Notes: generated by a model not told the origin, from the sequence alone. DNA of 64,000 nt from Chersky-840 sp963838775 (GCA_963838775.1 CAWISP010000010.1:10555-74554); one strand, 5' to 3'; positions 42,104 to 51,305 are shown, numbered from the stretch's first letter. Program-made: numbers and translations.

Positions 42104-42379
42104 CTGCTCGGAAGTCCTAACCGAAACCAACACAGAAACGAGCAACCAGGACGTTCGGGAGGGGCGCCAGTGGTCCCGGACACACACTTGATCGAGCCGA
42201 GCGCCCAGATGCCGTGCTTCGCGTGACCGCAGTATGGGGTCCGATCTTCGTTCCAGCGACAAGGAAGCCGCAGTGACGGTCCCATCCCCCGGGGACAGCG
42301 GAGAAAAGACAGGACAGGGCGCCCACATCCGGGTGCCGAATCGCCGGCGTGAAGCGACGGTGACCAGAAGGAGACGTCG

Positions 42380-43318
42380 ATGGCGATGAAGCGTGGGGAC
42401 GGCGATGACGCCGACCTCGTCAAGCTCTACCTGAGGGACATCGGACGGTATCCCCTGCTCACCAAGGACGATGAGGCGCGACTGGCGCAAGCCATCGAAG
42501 CCGGCCATGAGGCTGCTGCCGCGCTCGCCGATCCGGGCGTGAAGCACACTCCGGCCAAGAAGCGCGAGCTCAAGCGCATCCAGTACGCCGCCGCCGCCGC
42601 CCAGCAGACCTTCGTGTCGTCCAACCTCCGGCTCGTGGTGTCCATCGCCAAGAAGTACCAGGCGTCCGGCCTCCCCCTCCTCGACCTGGTCCAGGAGGGA
42701 AACCTGGGTCTCATCCACGCCGTGGAGAAGTTCGACTGGCGCAAGGGATTCAAGTTCTCGACCTACGCCACGTGGTGGATCCGCCAGGCCATCACCCGGG
42801 GGATCGCCAACACGGGGCGCACCATCCGCCTGCCCGTCCATGCCGGCGACATGCTGAGCGCGGTGCAAAAGGCCCAGGGCTTCTTGGAGTCGAAGCTGGG
42901 CCGCCAGCCCACCGTGGACGAACTGGCGCTCGAGACCACGCTGTCGTACGAGACGTTGACCGACGTCCTGCGCTGGCGCTCGGAGCCTCTGTCGCTGTCC
43001 GAGCCCCTGCGCGAAGACGGAGACGCGGACCTCGGTGACGTGGTGGCCGACGTCAACGCCACATCGCCGTTCGACCACGCCGCCGAGGCGCTCCTCGTGG
43101 ACGAGATCAATGAACTCCTGGCCCCACTCGACGACCGCGAGGCCAGCATCCTGCGCCTGCGCTTCGGACTCGACCGTGGCGAGCCGCGGACCCTGGAGGA
43201 GGTTGGTCAGCACTTCAACCTCACCCGGGAGCGGATCCGCCAGATCGAGGCCAGGGCCATGTCCAAGCTCCGCCACCCCTCGTCGGACACCGGTGCACGC
43301 GACCTCCTGACCGGGTAG
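42380..43318 (+). CDS. RNA polymerase sigma factor, group 2 (HrdB/SigB-like)
   Basis: A 312-residue primary-like sigma factor. Region 1.2 is DLVKLYLRDIGRYPLLTKDDE; region 2 has NLRLVVSIAKKYQASGLPLLD, then EKFDWRKGFKFSTYATWWIRQAITR; region 3 has RLPVHAGDMLSAVQKAQG; and region 4 has ILRLRFGLDRGEPRTLEEVG followed by TRERIRQIEARAMSKLRHP. It is complete and lacks region 1.1, as expected for an alternative group 2 sigma. It is followed after 91 bases by ftsH, so both may be in one stress-related transcript. Confidence 0.93.
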   Translation: MAMKRGDGDDADLVKLYLRDIGRYPLLTKDDEARLAQAIEAGHEAAAALADPGVKHTPAKKRELKRIQYAAAAAQQTFVSSNLRLVVSIAKKYQASGLPLLDLVQEGNLGLIHAVEKFDWRKGFKFSTYATWWIRQAITRGIANTGRTIRLPVHAGDMLSAVQKAQGFLESKLGRQPTVDELALETTLSYETLTDVLRWRSEPLSLSEPLREDGDADLGDVVADVNATSPFDHAAEALLVDEINELLAPLDDREASILRLRFGLDRGEPRTLEEVGQHFNLTRERIRQIEARAMSKLRHPSSDTGARDLLTG

Positions 43319-43409
43319 AACTTCGGTCGCCCAGCGCCCACCGTGCGGGGTGTGCGATAGGCGGCCCCTTCGCCTGAGTCGCGATCCGGCCCCAAGGGAG
43401 GCCTTGCCC

Positions 43410-45422
43410 ATGTCGCTGCGTATCCGCCACGCCACTACCCCGGCCAAGCCGGGCCCATCGCGGGATCGCCCCCCCGCCCCGGCGCCCCCTCCACCGCCGC
43501 GATGGCGGGCATGGCTCCTCCCGATCGGGCTGGCGGCCACGCTCCTGCTCCTGTTCGCGCCCCACACGTCGACGACGCCTACACACAACTTCTCGTATTC
43601 GAAGTTCCTCTCCGAGGTCGACGCCAAGAACGTCCGCACCGCCTCCATCAACCCCACCGGCGCCGTCACCGGAGCCCTCAAGAAGGGGGGCAACTACACC
43701 AGCCAGATCCCGCTGGCCATCAACGACACCTCGCTGTCGCCGACGTTGAAGTCGCATGGAGTGACCGTCACCGGCGTGGGCTCGTCGTCGAGTCTCGTCG
43801 ACGACCTGTTGTCGTTCTTGCCCTTCCTCTTTCTGATCGGGTTGTTCTTGTGGATAGGGCGCAGCTCGCGCAAGCAGTTGGCGGGCGGCGTCATGGGCTT
43901 CGGGGGGTCGAAGGCCAAGGTCTACGATGAGTCCCGACCGTCGACCCGATTCGCCGACGTGGCCGGCTACGAGGGGGCCAAACGCGAGGTCGCGGAAGTC
44001 GTGGACTTCTTGAAGAATCCCGAGCGCTACTCCCGGGCCGGGGCGGTGGGCCCACGCGGCGTCCTCATGGTGGGCCCGCCCGGCACGGGGAAGACCCTCA
44101 TGGCGAGGGCCGTCGCCGGGGAGGCCGAGGTTCCTTTCCTCGCTCTCACCGGGTCGAGCTTCGTGGAGTTGTTCGTCGGGGTCGGCGCATCGCGGGTGCG
44201 CGACCTCTTCTCCGACGCCCGCAAGCGGGCCCCCGCGATCATCTTCATCGACGAGATCGACGCCATCGGCCAGCGCCGGGGCGGGTCGATCGTGTCCAAC
44301 GACGAGCGCGAGCAGACTCTCAACCAGCTCCTCGCTGAGATGGACGGCTTCGAACCGGGCACCGGCGTGGTGGTCATGGCGGCCACGAACCGTCCCGAGG
44401 TCCTCGACCCCGCGTTGCTCCGGCCCGGGCGTTTCGACCGTGAGGTGGAGATCCCGCTGCCAAACCAGGCTGAGCGGGCGGCGATCCTGGCCGTCCACGC
44501 CAAGGGCAAGCACCTCGCCAAAGACGTCGACCTCGACGCCGTGGCCCGGGCCACGCCGGGATTCTCAGGTGCCGATCTCGCCAACCTCATCAACGAAGCC
44601 GCCATCGTGGCGGTGCGACACAACCGAGACGTCATCGACGCGCAAGACATCGACGACGCCCGCGACCGGATCATCCTGGGGCGGCGCGACGGGACGAACG
44701 CCCTGCTCCCCGAAGAGAAGCACGCCGTGGCCGTGCACGAGTCGGGTCATGCCCTTGTCGCCTTGCTCTCCGAGCACGCCGATCCGGTCGCCAAGGTCAC
44801 GATCCTGCCCTCGGGCCGGGCCCTGGGGGTGACCGAGCAACTTCCGGTGGACGAACGCCACCTCTACGCCGAGAGCTACCTCCACGATTCACTCGCCGTC
44901 CGCCTGGGGGGACGCTCCGCCGAAGTCCTGGTGCTCGGTGAAGCCTCGACCGGAGCGGCGAACGACCTGGCGGGGGCCACCGAGCTCGCCATCCGAATGG
45001 TTCGGGAATGGGGGCTCTCGAGCAGACTCGGCCCCATCGGCTACGGACCGGACGGGCCGCAGTTCCTCGGGGGATCTCCCCTGGGCCAGACCCGGCCCTA
45101 CGCGGAGGCGACTCAACGGGCCATCGACGAAGAGGTCAGCCGCCTGCTCGTCGAAGCCGAAGAGCGCGCCCGAACCCTGCTGACCGAGAACCGCGACGCA
45201 CTGGACGCCGTCATCGAGGTCCTGCTCGAAAAAGAGACCATCAGCGGAGATGAGCTCACCGCTGCCGTCAGAGGCACACGCGCTTCCCGATCCGATCCCA
45301 CCCCTCGGCCCGATCGCCCTCCTCGACCGGACCCCGCCCCTCGACCCGATACAGCACCAAGTCCGGCCTCAGCCCGCCCTAGCACCGGGTCGCCCGGCTT
45401 GGGCGCCACCGCGGACATCTGA
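43410..45422 (+). CDS. ftsH: ATP-dependent zinc metalloprotease FtsH
   Basis: A 670-residue membrane-anchored AAA protease. It has two N-terminal membrane helices (about 34-51 and 132-150) around an extracytoplasmic domain, Walker A GPPGTGKT (222-229), Walker B FIDEID (279-284), the second region of homology ATNRPEVLDPALLRPGRFDR, and the zinc site HESGH (443-447). It degrades unassembled membrane and some regulatory proteins. A proline-rich N-terminus and a long Pro/Arg/Asp low-complexity tail (from about 620) are unusual. The ATG at 43410 follows AAGGGAGGCC, so the earlier 43350 start is not needed. Confidence 0.95.
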   Translation: MSLRIRHATTPAKPGPSRDRPPAPAPPPPPRWRAWLLPIGLAATLLLLFAPHTSTTPTHNFSYSKFLSEVDAKNVRTASINPTGAVTGALKKGGNYTSQIPLAINDTSLSPTLKSHGVTVTGVGSSSSLVDDLLSFLPFLFLIGLFLWIGRSSRKQLAGGVMGFGGSKAKVYDESRPSTRFADVAGYEGAKREVAEVVDFLKNPERYSRAGAVGPRGVLMVGPPGTGKTLMARAVAGEAEVPFLALTGSSFVELFVGVGASRVRDLFSDARKRAPAIIFIDEIDAIGQRRGGSIVSNDEREQTLNQLLAEMDGFEPGTGVVVMAATNRPEVLDPALLRPGRFDREVEIPLPNQAERAAILAVHAKGKHLAKDVDLDAVARATPGFSGADLANLINEAAIVAVRHNRDVIDAQDIDDARDRIILGRRDGTNALLPEEKHAVAVHESGHALVALLSEHADPVAKVTILPSGRALGVTEQLPVDERHLYAESYLHDSLAVRLGGRSAEVLVLGEASTGAANDLAGATELAIRMVREWGLSSRLGPIGYGPDGPQFLGGSPLGQTRPYAEATQRAIDEEVSRLLVEAEERARTLLTENRDALDAVIEVLLEKETISGDELTAAVRGTRASRSDPTPRPDRPPRPDPAPRPDTAPSPASARPSTGSPGLGATADI

Positions 45423-45495
45423 CTCGGAACCGGCTCGACGGTGCCTCGGCGCCGCCAGCAGGTTCAGGGGAAGCGAAGTGGGTAGATTGCGCGCC

Positions 45496-46017
45496 ATGGA
45501 CGAGTCGATCACGACCACGGGCGCTCCCACCACGGAGTCGGTGTTCTCACCCGACGACGACCTCTCCACGTTGTGGATCAAGGCGTACCAAGGCGAGGTG
45601 TCGGGCGAACGACTCTTCGGGCGCCTGGCGGAGCGAGTCGAGGAGCCGGACCATCGCCACAAGCTCGACGTCCTGCGGCTCTTGGAGGCCCGAACCCGCA
45701 ACGCCCTCGTCCCGGCCATGGAGCACCAGGGCCTGCCCACCGAACCCGATCCCCAGGTCGAGCGCGACGCCGAAGCCCTCGCCGATGCGGCCGCATCACT
45801 GCCCTGGTCAGATCTGTTGGCCGCCTTCGAACCGATTACCACGCAGTTTCTCGGACTCTACGAGCGCATCGGCGAGCTGGCCCGAGACGAGGACCAAGCC
45901 GTCGCCGCACTGCTCGTGGCCCACGAGGAGGCTCTGCGAGAGTTCGCCCGACGAGAGCTGTCGGGCCGTGGTGAAGACTCCCTCAGCTTGATCACCGCGC
46001 TCCCCCACATGCGCTGA
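45496..46017 (+). CDS. Helical protein of unknown function downstream of ftsH
   Basis: A 173-residue protein with a long run of amphipathic helix. It reads SVFSPDDDLSTLWIKAYQGE, RLAERVEEPDHRHKLDVLRL and FLGLYERIGELARDEDQAV. Acidic and His residues spaced along helices recall a four-helix ferritin-like fold, but no ExxH pair is clear, so I do not assign one. No membrane segment. The ATG is 73 bases after the ftsH stop. Confidence 0.6.
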   Translation: MDESITTTGAPTTESVFSPDDDLSTLWIKAYQGEVSGERLFGRLAERVEEPDHRHKLDVLRLLEARTRNALVPAMEHQGLPTEPDPQVERDAEALADAAASLPWSDLLAAFEPITTQFLGLYERIGELARDEDQAVAALLVAHEEALREFARRELSGRGEDSLSLITALPHMR

Positions 46018-46060
46018 CTCGCCCGCACCAGGGCAGGCGGGGACGTGGTGACGCGGTAAA

Positions 46061-46099
46061 GGAGCCGACACCCAAGGGGGCCCTCTAGGTGCCGACTCC
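46061..46099. terminator. Hairpin downstream of 45496-46017
   Basis: GGAGCCGACACC (46061-46072) and GGTGCCGACTCC (46088-46099) form 10 of 12 pairs around a C/G-rich loop, 44 bases after the stop. Further nested stems follow at 46103-46150, where GAGGT (46111-46115) can pair with three partners. Confidence 0.55.
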
Positions 46100-46161
46100 T
46101 CCACCTCACCGAGGTCGGACAAGGACAAGGAGCGAACCTCGGCCGACCTCTGGGCGAACCG

Positions 46162-46239
46162 TCAGGTGGGCCGGAACGGTCGGAGGGCCCATCGTGTGAT
46201 CGCTAGCGACACGCCAAGCTGTCGAATCAGGTTTCGCAT
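46162..46239 (-). CDS. Candidate small ORF (25 residues)
   Basis: ATG at 46239 opens MRNLIRQLGVSLAITRWALR, then PFRPT and TGA. GAAGGAGAA lies about twelve bases upstream and a GTG three codons earlier is also possible. Composition is basic with a hydrophobic middle. Hairpins just beyond the stop could be terminators. It fits a small regulatory or membrane-associated peptide, but no family is recognised. Confidence 0.3.
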   Translation of the reverse strand: MRNLIRQLGVSLAITRWALRPFRPT

Positions 46240-46420
46240 GCTGCCCACGTTCTCCTTCCCGTCTAAGTAGCTGCCGCTACTGAAAGGATACGGATGGGAC
46301 GTGAACGGCAGGGGTCCGCGCTATGACGGCTGCATGAACGAGGATGTCGCTACGCAACCTGGAACCGTTCGTGCCAAGGACAGGAACGCCCGGGTCCGAG
46401 ACGCTCCCGATCCGACGGGC

Positions 46421-46645
46421 CTACCTGTTGACGCGATCCTTCGCACCCTCGATGCGCCTGATGCGGGCTTGGGTATCGAGCCATTGGCCCGTGCGGGCCA
46501 GTTCGCGTTCACGGGGGGCGTGATCGCCGTCGGGTCCGTCGGTGATGACTCCGCATCGACGGCAAACGGACATCCGTCCATTGGTCTCGGGGCGGTGGTG
46601 CTCGTCGAGGCGGTTTCCCATTTGCTGCTGTTCAGATGAAGCCAT
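46421..46645 (-). CDS. Small protein (74 residues) with a CRRC motif
   Basis: From an ATG after GGGAGAAACC, it reads SSEQQQMGNRLDEHHRPETN, then MSVCRRCGVITDGPDGDHA, then ERELARTGQWLDTQARIRRIEG and ends NR. The C-x2-C followed by a histidine could bind zinc; the second half is a basic helix. The competing plus-strand frame at 46301-46639 lacks such features. No family is recognised. Confidence 0.5.
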   Translation of the reverse strand: MASSEQQQMGNRLDEHHRPETNGRMSVCRRCGVITDGPDGDHAPRERELARTGQWLDTQARIRRIEGAKDRVNR

Positions 46646-46907
46646 GGTTTCTCCCGGTCCGCGTGCCGTCGCCGACACCGAACCAAAGGACTCGACTCGC
46701 TCGGGGTGGGCGAGCCCGTCTCGACTCCACCTTAGGTCGTAAAGCCTGCCTACCGCCCCGATCCCACCCACGGCGACCATCCTGGACCCGGTGCAGGCGC
46801 CGATCGCCCGCCGGGGCAAAGGGCACACCGAGCGCTCTGCGGCCATCCACCACGGCGCTGACGCCGCCGTCAGCGATCGGTCATACTGGGCACGAGGAGG
46901 CGGGCGA

Positions 46908-48044
46908 GTGACGGTCATCATCGACTCGGACCAGCACCTGTACGAGAGCCGGACGATGTGGGCGGACCACATCGATCCCGACCTCCGAGACGAGGCACTC
47001 GCGATCGTCGATGACGACCTCGGCTACCCGTGGCTCACATGGCGGGGACAACGTCTCGACGTGGCCGACGTGCAATTCCCCGGTGACACCGCCGTCTTGG
47101 GACGCCACCGGCAGCGGTGCCGCGCCCAGCTCCCCCCCGAGTACGACTACGACGACACGCTGCCTGCCCACTACTGGGACCCGTCCGCCCGGGCCCGGCA
47201 CCTTGATGTGATGGGCCTCGACGAGGCTGTGATGTTCCCGAACTTCGGATTGTTGTGGGAGCGTCGGCTCTCGACGTCCCTGCCTGCGCTCACAGCCAAC
47301 ATGGCCGCGTGGAACCGGTGGTGCGGAACCGTGATGGCTGAAGGCAAGGGAAGGCTCCATCCCGTCGCGCACCTGACACTGCGGGACCCCGACTGGATCG
47401 AGGCCCAACTCGCCGAGCTCTCCTCCACGGGCGTCCGGCTCGCCATGATCGCTCCGGCGGCCATCGAAGGACGCCCTTTGTCCCATCCCGACCACGACCG
47501 CATGTGGGCGGCATTCGTCCACCATGGGATCACGCCCGTGTTCCATGTGGCGGACCAGCCCCGCGTGCTCGACGAAGCGTTCTACACGGATCCCGATGAC
47601 AGCTTCGTCCCGGTGATCGAGTCGATCTTCTTGTGGGTGCAGCCGGCGATCGCAGTCACCGACCTGATCGTCAACGGGGTCCTGGCACGGCATCCGGGAC
47701 TGCGCATCGGGATCGTGGAACTCTCCTCGATCTGGGTGCCCCAGTACTTGATGATGCTCGACGGTGGCTGGGACTTCACGACCGCGCTCAACGGGCGCCC
47801 GCTGGCGCCACTCGAGCTGAGGCCGAGCGAATACTTCTACCGTCAGGTGCGCGTCGCATCATTCTCCTACGAGCAGCCCGCCCGCCTCGCGGCCAAGTCC
47901 GGGGACCTGTTCATGTGTTGCAGCGACTTCCCCCATTCCGAGGGGACCGCCACCCCCGTCGAGGACTACGCCCGCATCGGCTGCCTCCCCGAGCAGGCAG
48001 CCGGCCTGTTCCACACCAACGTGAATACCCTGCTGACGAACTGA
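46908..48044 (+). CDS. Amidohydrolase/decarboxylase-type metal-dependent hydrolase
   Basis: A 378-residue TIM-barrel protein of the amidohydrolase-2 type (PF04909-like). The first strand carries IDSDQHLYE, the second metal region is VAHLTLRDPDW, the histidine FHVADQ follows, and the last metal/catalytic site is SDFPHSEG near residue 345. The family includes ortho-substituted aromatic decarboxylases (ACMSD-like) and hydrolases; the choice is not visible here. A GAGGAGG sequence precedes the GTG. It sits ahead of an amine oxidase on the same strand. Confidence 0.83.
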   Translation: MTVIIDSDQHLYESRTMWADHIDPDLRDEALAIVDDDLGYPWLTWRGQRLDVADVQFPGDTAVLGRHRQRCRAQLPPEYDYDDTLPAHYWDPSARARHLDVMGLDEAVMFPNFGLLWERRLSTSLPALTANMAAWNRWCGTVMAEGKGRLHPVAHLTLRDPDWIEAQLAELSSTGVRLAMIAPAAIEGRPLSHPDHDRMWAAFVHHGITPVFHVADQPRVLDEAFYTDPDDSFVPVIESIFLWVQPAIAVTDLIVNGVLARHPGLRIGIVELSSIWVPQYLMMLDGGWDFTTALNGRPLAPLELRPSEYFYRQVRVASFSYEQPARLAAKSGDLFMCCSDFPHSEGTATPVEDYARIGCLPEQAAGLFHTNVNTLLTN

Positions 48045-48139
48045 GGCCATCGTCGAGTCGTCGACCCGCTCCAGGCGCTCTCGGCGCGTCGGGCGAAACG
48101 ACCACGTGGCCCATGGGTGACCGCGGCGGACCACGAGGC

Positions 48140-48171
48140 GGTTGACCGACCGCTCCGTACCGCGGTCAACC
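48140..48171. repeat. 9-bp inverted repeat before the amine oxidase gene
   Basis: GGTTGACCG (48140-48148) and CGGTCAACC (48163-48171) are perfectly complementary across 14 bases, 66 bases upstream of the start at 48238. It may be an operator for a nearby regulator or a terminator for the amidohydrolase. Confidence 0.4.
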
Positions 48172-48237
48172 CGTGAACGATGACGACGCGGTCCGGCCGG
48201 GGCACACGGTACCGGTCCGGATTACAGTGCAACCCGC

Positions 48238-49596
48238 ATGCCGGAGCGAATCGATGCCGACGTGTGTGTCGTGGGCGCCGGGTACGCCGGGCTCTCGGCT
48301 GCTCTGCGGCTGCACCAGAATGGCAAATCGGTCGTCGTCCTCGAGGCCCGGGACAGGATCGGTGGCCGAATCTGGACCCAGCACCTGTCCGACGGTACGG
48401 CGGTGGACCGAGGAGGTGCCTGGCTGGCCCCGAAGCACGAGGCGGTCTTCGGGCTCGCCCGCGACTTCGGCGTGCCCACCTACAAGACCTGGGTGCAAGG
48501 TGCACACCTTCTCGTCGACGAGGATCGGATGCTGCGCTACCGAGGGCTCATCCCGAAAATCAGCCCTCTCGCCGTTCTCACCATCGCTCTGGCCCAGGCA
48601 CGACTCGACTGGACCGCCAGGCGGGTCCCCATCGACGCCCCCTGGACAGCGAAGCGAGCGTCCGAATACGACTCACGCTCGGTGGCCTGGTGGTTGGAGC
48701 ACAGCGGCGTGCGAACAACGCTGGCCCGCGATCTGTTCGACATGGCGGTACGTGGACTTTTCACGGGGAGTCTCGACGACACGTCGTATCTCCATCTTCT
48801 CTTTCTCGTCCGAGCCCACGGAGGCATCAACACGCTCTTCTCCATCAAGGGAGGCTCGCAGGAAAACATGATGGAAGGTGGAGCGGGGCTGATCGCGACA
48901 CGAATCGCAGAGTCCCTGGGTGATCCCGTGCGCCTGGGCACCCCCGTCCGATCCATCACGCAGCGCGAGGACCATGTCGAGGTAGGTGCGCCGAACGTGA
49001 CAGTGGCGGCGCGCCACGCGGTGGTGTGCGTCCCTCCGGTGCTCGCCCTGGAGATCGCCTTCGACCCCGTGCTCCCTGATGACCGACGGGCCCTCTACGC
49101 GAGCGCGATCGCCGGTCCCGAATCGAAGACGCTGGTGGTGTACGACGCGCCGTTCTGGCGGGCCGACGGGTTCAGTGGGCAGAGCGCAGGGCCCCGTTCC
49201 GCGTGTGAGGTGACGCTTGATGCCTCACCGTCGTCGGGGACACCGGGCGTCATCGCCTCGTTCACGTTCGGTCCGGTGGCCGAACGTGCCTCCCACCTCG
49301 ACCCGGACGAAAGGCGGCGTGCGGTCCTCGACGAGCTCACCGCCAAGTTCGGGCCGCGGGCGGCAGCGCCCGTCGAGTTCATAGAGACGGCGTGGTGGAC
49401 CGAGCAGTGGACGCGTGGGTGTTCGATGGCGCACTTTCCTCCAGGGCTTCTGACCCGATATGGACCGCTGTTGCGCACGCCCTTCGGGCGGGTGCACTGG
49501 GCGGGAACCGAGACCTCGACGCGGTCCCATGGGGCCATCGACGGGGCCGTCCTCTCGGGGCAGCGAGCCGCGGACGAGATCCTCGATCGCGCCTAG
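48238..49596 (+). CDS. Flavin monoamine oxidase-family protein
   Basis: A 452-residue FAD-dependent amine oxidase. The dinucleotide fold is VVGAGYAGLSAALRL with ARDRIGGRIWT (GGR motif), followed by VDRGGAWLAPKHEAV. The C-terminal FAD motif is HWAGTETSTRSHGAIDGAVLSG, as in monoamine oxidases. It has no signal peptide. Typical substrates are primary or polyamines or hydrophobic amino acids; the particular one is unknown. Its start ATG is on a weak ribosome site. A hairpin 183 bases beyond the stop may end the transcript. Confidence 0.9.
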   Translation: MPERIDADVCVVGAGYAGLSAALRLHQNGKSVVVLEARDRIGGRIWTQHLSDGTAVDRGGAWLAPKHEAVFGLARDFGVPTYKTWVQGAHLLVDEDRMLRYRGLIPKISPLAVLTIALAQARLDWTARRVPIDAPWTAKRASEYDSRSVAWWLEHSGVRTTLARDLFDMAVRGLFTGSLDDTSYLHLLFLVRAHGGINTLFSIKGGSQENMMEGGAGLIATRIAESLGDPVRLGTPVRSITQREDHVEVGAPNVTVAARHAVVCVPPVLALEIAFDPVLPDDRRALYASAIAGPESKTLVVYDAPFWRADGFSGQSAGPRSACEVTLDASPSSGTPGVIASFTFGPVAERASHLDPDERRRAVLDELTAKFGPRAAAPVEFIETAWWTEQWTRGCSMAHFPPGLLTRYGPLLRTPFGRVHWAGTETSTRSHGAIDGAVLSGQRAADEILDRA

Positions 49597-50244
49597 AAAA
49601 CCCTGCTCATCGGGGTCGGACCCGCCATCGGCGGGGACAAGCCCAGCCACAACGCCATGTGGCACAGGTGCATGCCAACACGTCATGCTAGGGTGACAAC
49701 CCGCTGGTCATCCCGATTTTTTCAGGTTCAGGTCATGTCCAAGACGGACCCGTGGGGATGCGGGGGCAGCTGTGCGACGGGGCGTAGGGACCACCCGCCA
49801 AGGTCCCTACGCCCCTGTCGCGCTCGGGAAACGACCTTGTCCCCCCGGCGCGCCCCGCCACGAAAACGGAATCGGCGCCATGTCGAAAGCCGACATGGGA
49901 GCCGCCAGGCCTGTGACCTTGGGGGGCAGGGCCTGGCGGTTCCCGCGTCGCTCTGGGCCGCCCGTGATCGAAGCTTCGCAGGATCCTGACTGCCAAGATC
50001 ATGACCCGACCACGCGCCGGGTGTCATCCTCAACAATGACGAGAACGCCGGTCTGACGCTACGGCACAGCTCACTGACATCAGGCCGGCGGCGCCTCACC
50101 CGCCGCTCCCCGATGAGCCGTCTCGCGCCGTGTGGACGGGTACCACCAGCAGCTCTTGCTTTCTTCGATTTCGACTGCTTCGTCGTCAACCACACCGCCA
50201 TCTCATCCGTGGAATGGCCGTGCTATGGGTGACCGAGCCGTGCT
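49597..50244. other. Intergenic region with a perfect 14-bp hairpin
   Basis: These 648 bases hold no recognisable gene; a minus-strand frame at 49728-50201 is Arg-rich and without plausible domains. The only clear structure is the hairpin at 49779-49815. Confidence 0.45.
49779..49815. terminator. Perfect 14-bp hairpin after the amine oxidase gene
   Basis: GGGGCGTAGGGACC (49779-49792) pairs completely with GGTCCCTACGCCCC (49802-49815) around a 9-base loop. There is no T-run after it. It is a strong stem, either a rho-assisted terminator or an mRNA stabiliser. Confidence 0.6.
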
Positions 50245-50257
50245 GTGGGTGACCGAA
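50218..50257 (+). repeat. 20-base tandem duplication at the start of the SGNH gene
   Basis: Units at 50218-50237 and 50238-50257 differ at two positions (A/G at 50225/50245, G/A at 50237/50257). Each begins CCGTGCT and holds the GGGTGACCGA stretch. The first unit's ATG (50225) opens a frame of only 12 codons ending in TGA; the second unit's GTG (50245) starts the real gene. Confidence 0.8.
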
Positions 50258-51159
50258 CGGTGAGCTTCTCGACCCGGCTCAGGTCGCGGCGGCGGCGACT
50301 CCCACTCATGGTGCCGACCTTCGTCGGCATCGTCGTGCTCGGTGCCATGGTGGTCGAATCGACCCCGGGCGGTCGGCAACACCCAGACCCGAGCACCGAC
50401 GCTCGTCACAGTGCGGAAGCACCCCGAGGCGACGTCGTGACGTCCACGACGAGCCCGGACCAACCGCTTCCTCCGCTCTTCGCGACCGCGGCGTCACCTC
50501 TCCGGGTCCTCGAAATCGGTGATTCGCTGGGGATCGATCTCGGTGACCAGCTCCAGTCCCAGCTCGACGCGAGTGGATTGGCGAGAACCTCGGTGGCTGC
50601 TGTCGGTGATTCCGGCCTGTCGAATGAAGCGTATTTCAACTGGCCGGCACATCTCGCCAACCTGCTCGCCGCCGATCGCCCCCAGGTCGTGGTGATCTTC
50701 GTCGGTGCCAACGACGACCAGGGCATCGAGCTCGACGGTGTCGCATCCGCGCCGGGAACCGTTGCCTGGGTCTTCGACTATGCCGAGCGGGTCGACGATC
50801 TCTTGCGAGAAGCCACCGGCGCAGGAGCCAGGGTTCTATGGGTGGGCATGCCCCCCATGGAGAATCCCGAGCTCAACGTCGCCATCCAACGGGAAGACGT
50901 GATCTACGAGCGCGAGACCGGGCGATTCCCGGGGGCGCTGTACATGTCTTCGGTTCCCGTGCTCGGCAACGCATCGGGTCTCTACGTGTCCAACGAGGAC
51001 GTGTCGGGTCAACAGGTGTCGGTGCGGACGGACGACGGTGTGCACCTCACGCCGGCGGGAGCCGGGGTCCTGGCCCAGGCGGTGATCGGCACCATCGCCG
51101 TTCATTGGCACATCGCTCTTGCGGGTCCCCCGCCTTCTGGGTCGGCGACGACGACCTAG
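50245..51159 (+). CDS. Secreted or membrane-anchored SGNH hydrolase
   Basis: A 304-residue protein with an N-terminal basic region and one hydrophobic helix (LMVPTFVGIVVLGAMVV), probably a signal anchor, then a Pro/Ser/Thr-rich linker. The SGNH catalytic blocks are all present: IGDSLGIDLG (block I, Ser), VVIFVGANDDQG (block III, GxND) and DGVHLTPAG (block V, Asp and His). It resembles the DUF459-type group of SGNH hydrolases that act on cell-envelope glycan or ester groups. The GTG at 50245 lies in the second unit of a tandem repeat; a GTG at 50260 is possible. Confidence 0.83.
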   Translation: MGDRTVSFSTRLRSRRRRLPLMVPTFVGIVVLGAMVVESTPGGRQHPDPSTDARHSAEAPRGDVVTSTTSPDQPLPPLFATAASPLRVLEIGDSLGIDLGDQLQSQLDASGLARTSVAAVGDSGLSNEAYFNWPAHLANLLAADRPQVVVIFVGANDDQGIELDGVASAPGTVAWVFDYAERVDDLLREATGAGARVLWVGMPPMENPELNVAIQREDVIYERETGRFPGALYMSSVPVLGNASGLYVSNEDVSGQQVSVRTDDGVHLTPAGAGVLAQAVIGTIAVHWHIALAGPPPSGSATTT

Positions 51160-51305
51160 CCGGAATCCGACCAGAGACAGGGACTGGGACCAACCACGGC
51201 GCGGCCGGGACAAGGCAGGAGCGCCGCCCGAGGGCGGTCCGAGGGCGCCGACGGGGCGGTGCCCATCCCGTTCGGAGCTGGGGAGATCGACAAGACTGCC
51301 CGCAG

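Larger units (their letters stand above)
41555..42379. other. Long divergent intergenic region with structured elements
   Basis: The 825 bases between the MarR gene and the sigma factor gene carry no convincing protein gene. They hold a hairpin at 41952-41977 (TCGAAGGGG with CCCCTTCGA), a good -10 hexamer (TAGAAT, 42034-42039), and a long hairpin at 42051-42103. A 73-residue frame at 42005-42226 overlaps these elements and looks non-coding. Confidence 0.5.

Noticed and set aside
42005..42226. A 73-codon plus-strand protein upstream of the sigma gene
   Set aside because: Its frame spans the nested hairpin and a -10-like hexamer, and the translation has no recognisable features.
41744..43693. 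A 649-codon minus-strand open frame
   Set aside because: It lies antisense to the sigma factor gene and part of ftsH, has a Gly/Arg/Glu-rich high-GC composition and no domain; it is a shadow of those genes.
46301..46639. A 112-codon plus-strand protein
   Set aside because: It overlaps a minus-strand frame with a ribosome site and a CRRC motif that looks more gene-like.
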